From: Amoebophrya sp. AT5.2
Taxonomy: Eukaryota > Sar > Dinophyceae > Syndiniales > Amoebophryaceae
Assembly: GCA_005223375.1 (NCBI GenBank)
Contig: RXOD01005180.1
Span: 1 to 15,472, forward strand
DNA: 15,472 nt
Reading direction: 5' to 3'
Within the stretch, counting starts at the first letter, position 1. Every line of letters starts with the position of its first letter. The notes under the pieces are model-generated. The model ran no database searches. It was not told where the DNA came from and worked only from the letters and a program-made list of their open reading frames with translations. Made by a program: the position numbers and the translations under genes. Shown here piece by piece: positions 6,401 through 11,373 of the stretch.

Positions 6401-8572
6401 GTGCACGCTGCCCGACGACCGCAAACACGAGGAAATATCGTACACCGGGCACTGGCACAAGGACAAGCAGTCCGGGGAGGGTACCCACTACCACGACACT
6501 GGCGTGTACCACGGAGCCTTCAAGGAGGGCAAACGACACGGGCGCGGAAAGTGGGAGACGCACGACGGCAGATGGAAATACTACGCAGGAGTAAATGAAG
6601 ATCCCTTTCTTCGATTTCTGCGGACATCGCACGCGTTGCTTCTTCTTTTTGCGTTGGCTGGCATTTAAAAAAGTCTGTACCTCCAGGAGGCAGATAGACT
6701 GTCTTTGTGTACTGAAAGTGCGTGCCTTTCAGGTACCACATTCCGTCGTCTTTCACACTAATCAATCTGAATCAGACCCTCCGACGAAGATGTTGGTCTT
6801 CTCGGTCTCATTCTTTGCTTCCCCGGACCCACTGAACACGCACTCGGGAAGCTTGAAGATAACGTGAAATAACTGATCAAATGAAATCATGGTTCCATTT
6901 TACCGGATGAACAAACATTTCAGACCGACCCGACGCACACGAATTTTTTCAACGACGAGATGCACGGGATTGCGACGGTGGAGGACGACCGGTATATCCA
7001 CGAGAACGTGATTTTCATGCACGACAAGTGCATCATGCCGTTCACGGTGAAGGGGCCGCCGATTTCCGGCTTCGACAACCACCCTGTGTTCGGGGCGGTG
7101 ATGAAGGCGCGCGCGGGGATGCGCGCCTCGGCAAAGGAGGCGCGGCCGGACGGCACGGCCTTCGGCGAGCAGGACAAAATGGGCAAGACAGGGGCCTACA
7201 AGCTGAACAAGGACGAACAGGGCCACGCCTTCGGCGCGCCGGACGAAGCCGCCGTGATCCGGGAAGACACGGACCTATCGCTCCCCGAAGACGACCTCTG
7301 GATCGTGGGCGCGTCGGGGGAGAACGAAATGATGAACGGCGCGTACTGGCGACTGAGCGAGACCTTCGGCGTGCCCATATTCAAGCACTACCGATACAAA
7401 AAAGGCACCTTCGGAGGAGTCACGCACTGCGAGCGCTACCTCTTCATGAACGAAGGAAAAAACAAGTGGTTCATCGGTACCGCCATCAAATGATGTAGTG
7501 AGTCGTATGTATAAAATGTCTCGTCGGGGGTAAGTAGCAGATGCTGGAAGTGTATACTAGCCCGACTTCTTTATTTTCCGGGTTGCCGTGAAAGAACGGC
7601 AACATTGTGGTACTGTAAAAAATACTCATGGCCACGGACAAGAACTTGAACTGGGTAAGAAGTATGCGAAAAAACTCTACTGCAGCCGAAAACCCGTCTG
7701 CGGCTACGCTTCCGAAGCCGGCCGTGCCCATGATGGCACAGGTGGTGGACTCAGCGGAGGATCCACGGGACATCGCCGGCACATGGCAGGTCTACGACGG
7801 CGCGTCGAAAACGTACAAAGCGTTCCAGAAGCTCACGCGCGAGGAGGAGAAGCGCGGCGTGCTGCCGGTGGACAGACTCCGGATAGTGGAAATGAGCGGC
7901 GTGGAAATATCCGCCTGCCAGAGTCCCATGGTATTAGCTTTGTTGTAGTACCTGTACCGGACTGCGTTTCGAATTCATCGATGTTCTTGCACGAAGACTG
8001 CGTCGTTGCAGTTGCCGGGCAAGCTTTCTTCCGGTTGTCCTGCAGTTCGGCCACCGCGCTCTCTAGAAGAAGTAACAGCGTTGCTAAAAGTCTACGTCTA
8101 GAAGTACGCAACACAGGTTCTCGACGGTTGTTTTCTCCGGCAGCCGCAGGAGCTGTTTGGGCGTCCAGTTTTCGAGATGGAGAACGGCGGGCAGTATCTG
8201 TACTGGATGTCGAAGGACGGACGGCCGCTCACCGACAACCAATCGGAGGCGGGCCTCGCGATGCAAGGCCACCTGCTGCACAAAGACGATGGGTACTGGT
8301 GCATCTCGGACACTTTAGGTGCACCCCCGAAAGACGCGCAGGAGCACCACAACTGGGCATACGCGGAGTCGGCGGCGGCCACCCCCGACGAGATCACCGC
8401 CGACTGGCACACGTGGCAGGACAGCAAGGAGTTCCGCAAGGACGCCTTCTTGAAGATCACCATCATGAAGGACTTCCTGAAAGAAGGTCTGGACGAAGCG
8501 CCGCCCGTGAACGAAGAGATGGCACTAGCGCTACTGCAGAGCCGCGAAAACACGGCAGCGAGCGGGTACTGA
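1..8572 (+). CDS. Large C2 / EF-hand-like / MORN-repeat protein, 5'-truncated, 11 exons in window
   Basis: Overall entry for one multi-exon gene; exons and introns follow. The modelled exons are 1-470, 777-1359, 1561-1681, 1872-2538, 2956-3920, 4207-5160, 5433-6159, 6329-6590, 6924-7486, 7630-7930 and 8150-8572. They join in one open frame of about 2,010 codons ending in TGA at 8570-8572. Domain order is C2, acidic/coiled coil, W/Y-rich module, EF-hand-like region, about 12 MORN repeats, two more W/Y-rich modules. MORN repeats typically mediate membrane or cytoskeletal attachment, and C2 domains bind Ca2+ and phospholipid. I infer a Ca2+-responsive membrane- or cytoskeleton-associated scaffold, perhaps cortical or flagellar. 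Same frame, same codon style and MORN repeats that continue across introns argue for one gene rather than several. The weakest junctions are 1360-1560, 5161-5432 and 7487-7629. The 5' end lies outside the window. I do not recognise a named orthologue. Confidence 0.75.
471..776 (+). mobile_element. Intron A: introner-like element flanked by GATCA direct repeats
   Basis: GATCA occurs at 466-470 and again at 772-776. Excising one copy plus the interior (306 nt) keeps frame (GAC GAT CA|T GTA). The interior shares ATTTTCCTGGACA (487-499) and a following CTCCTG with intron C (1691-1703). It also shares a 3' block related to TTTCGTCTCATTCGGTCTCGGCAG (about 743-765). The register starting GT at 471 ends in CA, and no AG acceptor in the correct phase pairs with that GT, so splicing is non-canonical if this model holds. 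Confidence 0.55.
777..1359 (+). CDS. Exon 2: acidic and coiled-coil linker ending in a C2-like strand
   Basis: Reads ..AKISADENGFVIIPLRTERP.., then an acidic cluster SSDDDDEEE (about 871-900), then a long charged helical stretch rich in Ala, Lys, Glu and Gln (about 900-1270) that should form a coiled coil. It ends KKKKFGRIEVQLVFTYEFD, a beta-strand-like segment that may begin another C2-type sandwich. Its frame equals that of exon 1. The 3' boundary is uncertain: a canonical donor G|GTGATC at 1360 pairs in phase with the acceptor TTTTTAG at 1560. Alternatively a CGAT direct repeat (1332-1335, 1569-1572) would give a shorter exon ending ..YEFD. Confidence 0.7.
1360..1560 (+). other. Intron B (GT-AG likely, boundary uncertain) with inverted repeat
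   Basis: GTGATC at 1360 and TTTTTAG ending at 1560 give a phase-0 intron of 201 nt, with stops in the exon frame inside (for example at 1420-1422). A 9-bp inverted repeat, GGAACCGAT (1350-1358) and ATCGGTTCC (1530-1538), would fold the donor next to the acceptor. The alternative repeat-bounded model is 1336-1572. Confidence 0.5.
1561..1681 (+). CDS. Exon 3: short linker exon
   Basis: About 40 codons with strong GC3 use: DHGDFCVALEDKLELYQ, then KKAFAESKKVVHYVAMSDQ and IIKE. It is mostly helical and charged, and in the same frame as exon 2. It joins exon 4 as ..SDQIIKE|ASPAKLTARRPP... when the sequence between the two AGGAGG copies is removed. No domain is recognised. Confidence 0.7.
1682..1871 (+). 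mobile_element. Intron C: introner-like element flanked by AGGAGG direct repeats
   Basis: AGGAGG lies at 1676-1681 and 1866-1871. Removing 190 nt restores ATT AAG GAG|GCA AGC CCT. Sliding the cut through the repeat gives ends such as GA-AG or GG-AG, never GT-AG. The interior is homologous to intron A at both ends. At the 5' end this is ATTTTCCTGGACA followed by a related stretch to TTGGTCT. At the 3' end it is TTTCGTCTCAT.. and TGGTCTCATTGGGCTCGTCAG. A GT-AG alternative (1712-1859) exists, but it would make this shared repeat coding. Confidence 0.6.
1872..2538 (+). CDS. Exon 4: first W/Y-rich module and helical region
   Basis: About 222 codons. After a proline/lysine-rich start (LTARRPPQEWVLHPSKVKPN) comes a module with LFLYWDGRDRWILSPELGAS, then GGPWAFSTDAVATPDMID and GFGWLIDPH. 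The pattern Y-L-Y-W...W-x-I...L-G...W...T-P recurs in exons 9-11 and resembles a module common in dinoflagellate proteins (family knowledge, unnamed). The C-terminal half is helical (SKMAVSRRTFDSPYLQKAQ). The frame stays open to TAA at 2540-2542, inside the element, so the exon ends in the GTCTC repeat. Confidence 0.8.
2539..2562 (+). repeat. Left terminal inverted repeat of intron D
   Basis: It is the reverse complement of 2927-2950 with two mismatches at positions 4 and 5. The outer end directly abuts the GTCTC copy at 2534-2538. Confidence 0.85.
2927..2950 (-). repeat. Right terminal inverted repeat of intron D
   Basis: Pairs with 2539-2562 and abuts the second GTCTC copy at 2951-2955. 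Confidence 0.85.
2956..3920 (+). CDS. Exon 5: EF-hand-like region and start of the MORN array
   Basis: About 321 codons, helical and acidic. A 12-residue loop DAQESGGISRAE (3479-3514) matches the EF-hand ligand pattern at positions 1, 5, 6, 8, 9 and 12 but has Gln at position 3, so Ca2+ binding is doubtful. Nearby segments FDTAGIREGLKIML and MDADQFINGVKIL look like further degenerate EF-hand halves. The exon ends with FVAGNFMRHGLGEQKWPDG and RVHKG, the first MORN-like units. The terminal RVHKG continues in exon 6 as GFQQHMPHGDG, which completes a MORN repeat across the intron and confirms the junction. Confidence 0.85.
3479..3514 (+). other. EF-hand-like loop (degenerate)
   Basis: Encodes DAQESGGISRAE. 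Asp1, Ser5, Gly6, Ile8, Ser9 and Glu12 fit the consensus; Gln at position 3 does not. Confidence 0.5.
3921..4206 (+). other. Intron E, canonical GT-AG
   Basis: AAAG|GTATCT...AATCAG|GC, phase 1, 286 nt. Splicing yields KGGFQQHMPHGDGDVW, an intact MORN repeat, which fixes both ends. Confidence 0.85.
4207..5160 (+). CDS. Exon 6: main MORN-repeat block
   Basis: Contains MORN repeats YTGQWEGGRRHGFGKLHW, YEGQFRDDLFHGQGKVSV, FEGEFRSDWS (degenerate), YDGEYQMGKPYGQGKLV, YDGQWDQGARNGQGESVD and YKGQWKKDQKHGRGK. A non-repeat insert (about 4500-4860) includes a Gly/Ala-rich patch and the acidic DIDKIPDMEDEDGKK. The 3' end is ambiguous: the exon may end at A|GTCCGA (5160). It may also end at about 5136 if the AATCG direct repeat (5132-5136, 5446-5450) bounds the intron, giving ..GRGKQI|DAITSLHDEF... 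Both keep frame. Confidence 0.85.
5161..5432 (+). other. Intron F, boundaries unresolved
   Basis: The GT-AG model GTCCGA..ATCTAG is in phase 1. The repeat-bounded alternative is 5137-5450 between AATCG copies. A much better-looking acceptor, TTTCATCCCGTGCAG at 5390, is excluded as the direct junction because TGA at 5423-5425 lies in the exon 7 frame. An A/T near-palindrome sits at about 5209-5222. Confidence 0.45.
5433..6159 (+). CDS. Exon 7: MORN repeats with Gly/Lys-rich insert
   Basis: Starts before ITSLHDEFNYKY and has two clear MORN repeats, YDGEWSEDKRNGYGELLL and YRGPFKENLREGRGVMFA. A low-complexity insert rich in Gly, Glu and Lys (about 5762-5845) is followed by a conserved-looking segment (CKAHGQGVTCGWQLMEVDGD) and a degenerate MORN YKGTFKDDNFFCDMED. 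It ends LYYGTVLPDG. The last codons lie in the 8-bp repeat GACGGTAT shared with exon 8. The frame would hit TAA at 6170-6172 if not spliced. Confidence 0.8.
6160..6328 (+). mobile_element. Intron G: non-canonical intron flanked by GACGGTAT direct repeats
   Basis: GACGGTAT lies at 6152-6159 and 6321-6328. Deleting 169 nt joins CTG CCA GAC GGT AT|G TTG TTC in frame although the two exons are in different frames on the genome. All nine possible registers give ends such as GT-CG or GA-GC; none gives GT-AG. A/T-rich subterminal segments ACCTAAAAAATC (6168-6179) and GACTTTTTAGGGT (about 6271-6283) are imperfect inverted repeats. Confidence 0.65.
6329..6590 (+). CDS. Exon 8: last MORN repeats
   Basis: Begins MLFRPGLQEKNLSLLRAWLG, then YTGHWHKDKQSGEGTHYHD and YHGAFKEGKRHGRGKWET, two good MORN repeats, and ends GRWKYYAG at the donor GTAAAT. 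The repeat count and spacing continue the array from exon 7, which supports the 6160-6328 excision. Confidence 0.85.
6591..6923 (+). other. Intron H, canonical GT-AG
   Basis: GGA|GTAAAT...CATTTCAG|ACC, phase 0, 333 nt. It joins YYAG to TDPTHTNFFNDEMHGIATV, a degenerate MORN-like unit. Confidence 0.8.
6924..7486 (+). CDS. Exon 9: post-MORN region and second W/Y-rich module
   Basis: After the last MORN-like unit comes a linker (MPFTVKGPPISGFDNHPVFG), then a module NGAYWRLSETFGVPIFKHY, ..CERYLFMNEGKNKWFIGTA.., which repeats the Y-L-x-x...W-x-I pattern of exon 4. Reading on reaches TGA at 7491-7493, but the module is then incomplete. Exon 10 supplies the expected continuation NLNWVRSM... in another frame, so an intron is inferred. 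Ending the protein here is the alternative. Confidence 0.8.
7487..7629 (+). other. Intron I, non-canonical or unresolved, with perfect 8-bp-stem hairpin
   Basis: The frames of exons 9 and 10 differ, and TAA (7616-7618) blocks upstream extension of exon 10. The donor GTACCG (7477) has no acceptor in phase. A short CAT repeat (7484-7486, 7627-7629) gives ..WFIGTA|M|ATDKN. An in-phase ACAAG repeat (7462-7466, 7638-7642) is a second option but would delete the module's conserved Trp. The stem GTTGCCGT/ACGGCAAC with a 6-nt loop lies at about 7582-7603. Confidence 0.45.
7630..7930 (+). CDS. Exon 10: linker between W/Y-rich modules
   Basis: Reads ATDKNLNWVRSMRKNSTAA.., a proline/alanine stretch, then DPRDIAGTWQVYDGASKTYK, AFQKLTREEEKRG and VEMSGVEISACQSPM. 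GTWQVYDG is a motif I associate with the spacer between these modules in dinoflagellate proteins. The end is at the donor ATG|GTATTA. An ATG at 7628-7630 could alternatively start a separate gene, but the module continuity argues against that. Confidence 0.7.
7931..8149 (+). other. Intron J, canonical GT-AG
   Basis: ATG|GTATTA...CAGCCGCAG|GAG, phase 0, 219 nt. Splicing yields SPM|ELFGRPVFEM, which matches the module start G-R-P-V-F. Confidence 0.75.
8150..8572 (+). CDS. Exon 11: third W/Y-rich module and C-terminus
   Basis: ELFGRPVFEMENGGQYLYWM, ..GYWCISDTLGAPPKDAQ.., NWAYAESAAATPDEITADWH completes a third module with the order G-R-P-V-F, Y-L-Y-W, W-C-I, L-G, W, T-P, W. It then has a helical tail (FRKDAFLKITIMKDFLKEG) and a final ALALLQSRENTAASGY followed by TGA at 8570-8572. 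Confidence 0.85.
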   Translation, partial: ELFGRPVFEMENGGQYLYWMSKDGRPLTDNQSEAGLAMQGHLLHKDDGYWCISDTLGAPPKDAQEHHNWAYAESAAATPDEITADWHTWQDSKEFRKDAFLKITIMKDFLKEGLDEAPPVNEEMALALLQSRENTAASGY

Positions 8573-8993
8573 GCTTGCGGGGAATTCTTGTGCTCTTGTG
8601 GGCGGGGACCTTCTTTGGGGGTACTGGCTGCTTCGATGAACATGGGGCACGGCCAGCACTGGATTGACATAGAGATGACGATGAGTCTATCTATAAGTCA
8701 CTGTAAATTTTCCTTTGAGCAGTCGTGGCCGTTGTGAAATACCACAGCGTACTTCTCGATTTCCTTTATGTTATGACTTTTTCTTGGAAGTAGCTTCCGC
8801 GGTCCCGCAAAGAACCGAAGATTTGCTTGTAAACACCCTTTGTTGATGAGGCAGACGCCTTTTTACGGTATCGACGAGTCGTTCGTAGAGTTTAGCACAA
8901 GTAGTACGTCACCGCTACAGATTTTCTTTTGATGCAAATAGGACAAGGTTTTATCCGCTTAACCATCTATTTATAGTCGACGAGGGCTTATGC
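8573..8993 (+). other. Non-coding interval after the MORN gene
   Basis: AT-richer than the exons, with stops in all frames. No repeat of note and no AATAAA were seen. A possible trans-splice acceptor, CTTAACCATCTATTTATAG, ends at 8976, 17 nt before the ATG at 8994; it has a branch-point-like CTTAAC. Confidence 0.5.
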
Positions 8994-9400
8994 ATGAGCA
9001 TGCGTGCCATGATTAAGCGCCTCCAATTGTCGCCTCGCGGTTTTAAAGTTTTGGTCATTTCCTCCTCGCCCCGTCGTGCGCTCGTAGGCAGAAAAGGTTT
9101 TTTTCTCAGAAAAATAGTCTGTCAGCGACCCATACCCACTGCACTGAATACTTCGCAATTTCGCACAAGGGGCACGGGAAGTCTCTTTGTAAGTACCTGA
9201 AATTCTTTTCATTCCACCCAAACCGAAGCTTGACGAAAGCCTGACGGCTGGAGTTTTCCCACCACGAGCAAGTGTTGTCCACGCAGGAGAGGGGCTGGTG
9301 CGTCACCAAGGAGCGTAGAGGAGCGCGTCACAAGGGAGTGACCTCGTCAAGAACGTGCACGGACCTTCAGAAGGTGGAGCAACCGGAAGCACCTTCATGA
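8994..9400 (+). CDS. Candidate small two-exon gene (102 aa, basic, unknown)
   Basis: ATG at 8994 opens a frame (MSMRAMIKRLQLSPRGFKVL..) up to a perfect consensus donor GTAAGT at 9189. An acceptor CCACGCAG at 9279-9286 lies 98 nt on, in the same phase, and the frame continues ERGWCVTKERRGARHKGVTS.. to TGA at 9398-9400. The spliced protein is about 102 aa, rich in Arg and Lys, with no recognised domain. Codon use is less GC3-biased than in the neighbours. It could instead be the 5' leader of the dynein light chain gene, with TTTTTTTCTCAG (ending 9109) as an acceptor. Confidence 0.3.
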
Positions 9401-9573
9401 TCGCGGTTTATGTAGTAAAATCAAACGAATACCAGTACCACGAAGATGATGATGCAACGAATTGCAAGTAGGTGCCGTTGAACATCGCGCAGAAGAACCT
9501 GCACCTGCTGCGTACGTCGCAGAGCGTCGTTTCGCTATAATAGGCCAATCAGCACGAGCACGACCCCAAGAAG
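9401..9573 (+). promoter_or_regulatory. Upstream region of the dynein light chain gene
   Basis: Holds a short coding-like stretch (9471-9536, GTG CCG TTG AAC ATC.. to TAA) without a recognised partner. A GGCCAATCAG box (9543-9552) is 22 nt before the ATG; its AG could also be a leader acceptor. TAG at 9541-9543 is in frame upstream of the ATG and supports the start at 9574. Confidence 0.3.
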
Positions 9574-10114
9574 ATGTCGGAAGAGAAGGATGAGACCGAG
9601 GAGACCGCCTGGGCTGCCGAAGAGGTGGACAGAATACTGCTCGAGACCTGCGACACCGTGCTACTGGTACTTAAGTGATTTTACACGAACTACGCCAACG
9701 CTGCATCTTCTACTTCTACAGCGACAGCGACGAAAAGTTCATTAACTCTGGCAGGTCATCAAAAGGGTATGCGTACGGTCGTCATAATGCTGATGTCCTC
9801 TCGAATCGAAACCGATGAAAAAAACTGTAAACTGACAGAACGAGCAGTACTCGGACGAGAAGGTTTCCCAGTGGGTGAACGACATCTGCGAGACGGCCAT
9901 GCTCCGGCTGAACGAGACCAAGAAGCCGTTTAAGTGGGTGGTCTCCTGCCTGATCATGCACCGAAACGGTGCCGGCGTGCACTCCTCCGCAGCCGCCTTC
10001 TGGGATACCGCGAACGACGGATTGCTCACAAGCGTGTGGCCGAAAGACAAGGGCAAGAACGAGGGAAACAAAACTATCCAGGCCATCGTCACCGTCATCG
10101 GAACGGAGTTCTGA
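9574..10114 (+). CDS. DYNLT1: Tctex-1-type dynein light chain (DYNLT family)
   Basis: Exons 9574-9666 and 9839-10114; intron 9667-9838 (GTACTT..GACAG, phase 0, 172 nt). The spliced protein is 122 aa, close to the about 113 aa usual for the family. The N-terminus MSEEKDETEETAWAAEEVDR corresponds to the family's acidic start and first helix. The diagnostic C-terminal part is clear: VSQWVNDICETAMLRL, KKPFKWVVSCLIMHRNGAGV, HSSAAAFWDTANDG and the last strand QAIVTVIGTEF. Tctex-1 light chains dimerise at the base of dynein, bind the intermediate chain and link cargo; they act in cytoplasmic and axonemal dyneins. The loop GLLTSVWPKDKGKNEGNKTI is slightly longer than usual. The symbol is given at family level; the exact DYNLT paralogue is not resolved. 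Confidence 0.92.
9667..9838 (+). other. Canonical GT-AG intron in the dynein light chain gene
   Basis: CTG|GTACTT...CTGACAG|AAC, phase 0. It contains TGA in frame at 9676-9678. It joins ..CDTVLL to NEQYSDEKVSQW, consistent with the family alignment. Confidence 0.9.
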
Positions 10115-10411
10115 ATCAGGAGGGGACCTCCACTGTGTCAGACCTCTGGTGGGCGGCCGGGCTACTGGTGGAACGAGGGGGCTGGGGCCACGGGGACGAG
10201 AACTTCTTATCTATCAGCACGACAACTAAATACGTCTGTTGGATTCACATTCATCAGTTTTTTTACAATACAGAGTGCTGGAGCTGGTGCTGGAAGCCTC
10301 GTTGGGACGATGAACGGACTGAACGGCAAAGAAAAGCAAAACGAACTCTCTAATCTACGCAAACCGTTGTTCGAGCGCGAAGTCATGATCAACTTCTCGC
10401 AGAGCCTGTGA
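10115..10411 (+). CDS. Open frame after the dynein light chain stop; possible separate 3' exon
   Basis: The frame of the dynein light chain stays open for 98 codons beyond its TGA (10112-10114) to TGA at 10409-10411. The last 45 codons (10274-10408) look coding, start directly after a strong acceptor (TTTTTTTACAATACAG) and encode SAGAGAGSLVGTMNGLNGKE.. ending REVMINFSQSL. I recognise no family. It may be the last exon of an alternative transcript or of a small unrecognised gene; the 5' half is less coding-like. Confidence 0.3.
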   Translation: MRRGPPLCQTSGGRPGYWWNEGAGATGTRTSYLSARQLNTSVGFTFISFFTIQSAGAGAGSLVGTMNGLNGKEKQNELSNLRKPLFEREVMINFSQSL

Positions 10412-11319
10412 AGAAAGATTAGCCATCTGTCTACTCACTTAGTGTTCACAAATCGGAGCGCACATCATGGCATGTCGGCGCGCGCCTCTTGGCTGCACCT
10501 CGTTTTTCCGCTGAAAACGTCGGTTTTTTTCTACTTAGATCTGTTCTACTACATCAAAATTCGAAACAAATGTCGAATGACGTCGTTCGCTGGTTGTGAG
10601 ATCTTTGGCACCATATCGATGAGGAGCTGAGCTGCAAGGGGACAGTCGAGTTTTGTTCCGGCGATGTCCATGTGAAGTATCTATAACGATCACACCCATC
10701 TCAACATCATCAGATGCATGGCATCTCTCGCTATTCACAAACTGCTACGCGGGTTTTCCTTTCTGGCGCTGACAGGCCTACATCAAACTGAAAACGTAAC
10801 TATGATCTACCCATCCTTCCACCTCATTTCGAAACTCCGCGCACTCAAGTAAGAAAATTGGTCTAGAATTACGTTCGTACGGTTTGCCGAACTCCGCTTC
10901 CACTACCATCAATGTGCGACCTTGTTGTAGCAGTAGGGAGGTGTGGTGCCGGCGGCGGTGCCCGTAGATTTGGGCAGGAAAAATTGACAGCGCCAGAATC
11001 AATGAATTTTCTTTCGATCTCTACTCTATGACGGTTTGCGTTTGAAGATGGTACATTTTTCTTCGCGGGGGCAGCGGCACAAGGGAGCAGAACACGCCGA
11101 CGTTGAAGAGCAAGATCGAAGGCCCGCTTCTTTGTGCGGAGCAACGCATGTATGACAATTCTTTAATCGGAGCGCCGGCGGCCTCCTGTTACATCAACCT
11201 CGACGGCTGGTGCTGCGCGGGGGTTTCGTCCGCCTCGCCGAGCTCCGAAATGAGGCGTGGCCGCTCCTCGCCGCCCGCTCGTCTTTCTCTATAGAGAGTT
11301 GAGTTTTTAATTTTAACAG
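10412..11319. other. Intergenic interval without a convincing gene
   Basis: Both strands were read. Only short frames are present (such as 11103-11294 + and 10869-11144 -), without family resemblance or consistent codon bias. One small inverted repeat ATTCGA/TCGAAT is at about 10558-10577. The GC-rich end (11150-11290) may be promoter or leader of the next gene. Confidence 0.5.
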
Positions 11320-11373
11320 CGTCGCAAACTTGATGTTCATTCTGGTGCTTCCGCGTTCCCCCTGAGGAGAAGA
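11304..11373 (+). promoter_or_regulatory. Leader and possible (trans-)splice acceptor of the large Ser-rich gene
   Basis: TTTTTAATTTTAACAG ends at 11319, 54 nt before the ATG. It is a good T-rich acceptor with no matching donor noticed close upstream. Spliced-leader addition, as in dinoflagellates, or an upstream leader exon would both explain it. TAA in the gene's frame lies within the tract. Confidence 0.4.

Noticed and set aside
7628..7948. Separate gene starting at ATG 7628
   Set aside because: The W/Y-rich module begun in exon 9 needs the NLNWVRS continuation found here, and exon 11 follows in frame. A separate gene would leave both modules broken. Kept only as an alternative.
7588..8667. 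359-codon open frame on the + strand overlapping exons 10 and 11
   Set aside because: It reads through the canonical intron J and both exons in the wrong frame, and gives Arg/Gly-rich sequence without family resemblance. The alternative frames give the W/Y-rich modules.
9302..9347. Near-duplicate GCGTCACCAAGGAGCG / GCGTCACAAGGGAGTG
   Set aside because: Only two short imperfect copies; too little to call a repeat element or regulatory array.
1..10411. Reassigned stop codons as an explanation for frames interrupted by TGA, TAA and TAG
   Set aside because: Altered codes occur in some syndinians, but here the interruptions coincide with repeat-bounded or GT-AG introns, frames change across them, and the dynein light chain ends at TGA where its family normally ends.
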